A stretch of DNA of 12,101 bases from positions 19,162-31,262 of the forward strand of contig JAQUQN010000005.1 of the NCBI GenBank assembly GCA_028716065.1, given 5' to 3'. Below the pieces are notes generated by a model. It made no database searches. It worked only from the letters and a program-made list of their open reading frames with translations, and was not told the DNA's origin. Positions 11,882 through 12,101 of the stretch are shown here, piece after piece. Source of the stretch: Candidatus Omnitrophota bacterium (lineage in GTDB: Bacteria > Omnitrophota > Gorgyraeia > 2-01-FULL-45-10). The translations under genes and the position numbers were made by a program. Positions within the stretch are counted from its first letter, which is position 1, and each line of letters opens with the position of its first letter.

Positions 11882-12101
11882 CAGAATTCAGAGAGGTCGA
11901 TAAGGCGCGGCAGGTATTGGGATTGGGCGAAGACGCGAGCATGGAAGAGATAAAAGACGCTTACAGGAGGCTTAGTCTTCAATATCATCCCGATAGATGC
12001 GGGGAAAAAGAAAAGAAACATTGCGAAGAGATGATGAAAGAGGTTAATCATGCCAAGGATGTCGTCATGATTTATTGCACGAGTTATAGGTTTTCGTTCA
12101 A
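11878..12101 (+). CDS. J-domain (DnaJ-like) protein, 3' end outside the window
   Basis: The reading frame starts with ATG at 11878 inside the stop of the membrane protein gene (ATGA) and stays open to the window edge (74 codons seen). Residues 8-60 form a J domain: ARQVLGLGEDASMEEIKDAYRRLSLQYHPDR, with the HPD motif that stimulates Hsp70 ATPase, then a charged helix with CGEKEKKHCEEMMKEVNHA. It is probably an Hsp70 co-chaperone, perhaps devoted to the upstream membrane protein, but that is inference. A GGAGATAAGG stretch (11867-11876) serves as SD. Whether other domains follow cannot be seen. Confidence 0.9.
   Translation, partial: MTEFREVDKARQVLGLGEDASMEEIKDAYRRLSLQYHPDRCGEKEKKHCEEMMKEVNHAKDVVMIYCTSYRFSF

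Overview
The window reads as a chromosomal stretch from an obligately anaerobic bacterium. The bacterial assignment rests on a peptide deformylase gene, a J-domain chaperone gene, Shine-Dalgarno sites and a sigma-70-like promoter. The anaerobic lifestyle is inferred from the density of 4Fe-4S ferredoxin domains, a radical SAM enzyme and a gene set resembling the 'orange protein' (ORP) operons of Desulfovibrio. By eye the base composition is moderate to slightly AT-rich. The phylum cannot be fixed by reading; an uncultured anaerobic lineage such as Omnitrophota is a guess only.

Layout. Positions 4-79 encode tRNA-Lys(UUU), closed off by a perfect 19-bp terminator hairpin (80-122). A good promoter (TTGACA, 17 nt, TATATT) with a Fur-box-like operator over its start site then drives a Fur-family repressor gene. 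From there to the right edge every gene is on the + strand. After 1344 the gaps are 0-26 nt or the genes overlap, and no further terminator is visible, so one long operon is likely. The only sizeable non-coding stretches inside it are two leaders, 698-846 and 1204-1343. They share an identical 58-nt element followed by a second stem-loop that ends flush against the Shine-Dalgarno sequence.

Block 1 (224-2376) holds the Fur-type regulator, a glycine-rich DUF5320 protein, two NifX/NifB-like (PF02579) metal-cluster-binding proteins, and a second small glycine-rich protein ending in a Cys-rich ribbon. The regulator and both glycine-rich proteins begin with related Gly/Pro-rich N-termini.

Block 2 (2387-5587) has two class I SAM methyltransferases, two MinD/Mrp-type P-loop ATPases that each carry an inserted 2x[4Fe-4S] ferredoxin domain, and a DsrE-like sulfur-handling protein. 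Together with the NifX-like proteins this is the core gene set of an ORP-type metal-sulfur cluster system.

Block 3 (5566-9084) has a DUF2099 protein (methanogenesis marker 8 family), a metallo-beta-lactamase-fold protein with a changed metal motif, a 57-residue 2[4Fe-4S] ferredoxin, a CoA-binding domain protein, and a flavin disulfide-reductase/NADH-oxidase-type enzyme.

Block 4 (9077-12101) has a COG0731-type radical SAM protein, a DUF89 damage-control phosphatase, peptide deformylase, an unrecognised polytopic membrane protein, and a J-domain protein cut by the window end.

Working model (inference): a metal-responsive Fur-family repressor controls itself and a large operon that assembles or handles a metal-sulfur cofactor. 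The NifX-like proteins would be carriers, the MinD-ferredoxin ATPases the ATP- and electron-dependent loaders, the DsrE protein a sulfur donor, and the ferredoxin and flavoenzyme the redox supply. The most novel-looking feature is the duplicated structured leader RNA before the DUF5320 gene and the first NifX-like gene.
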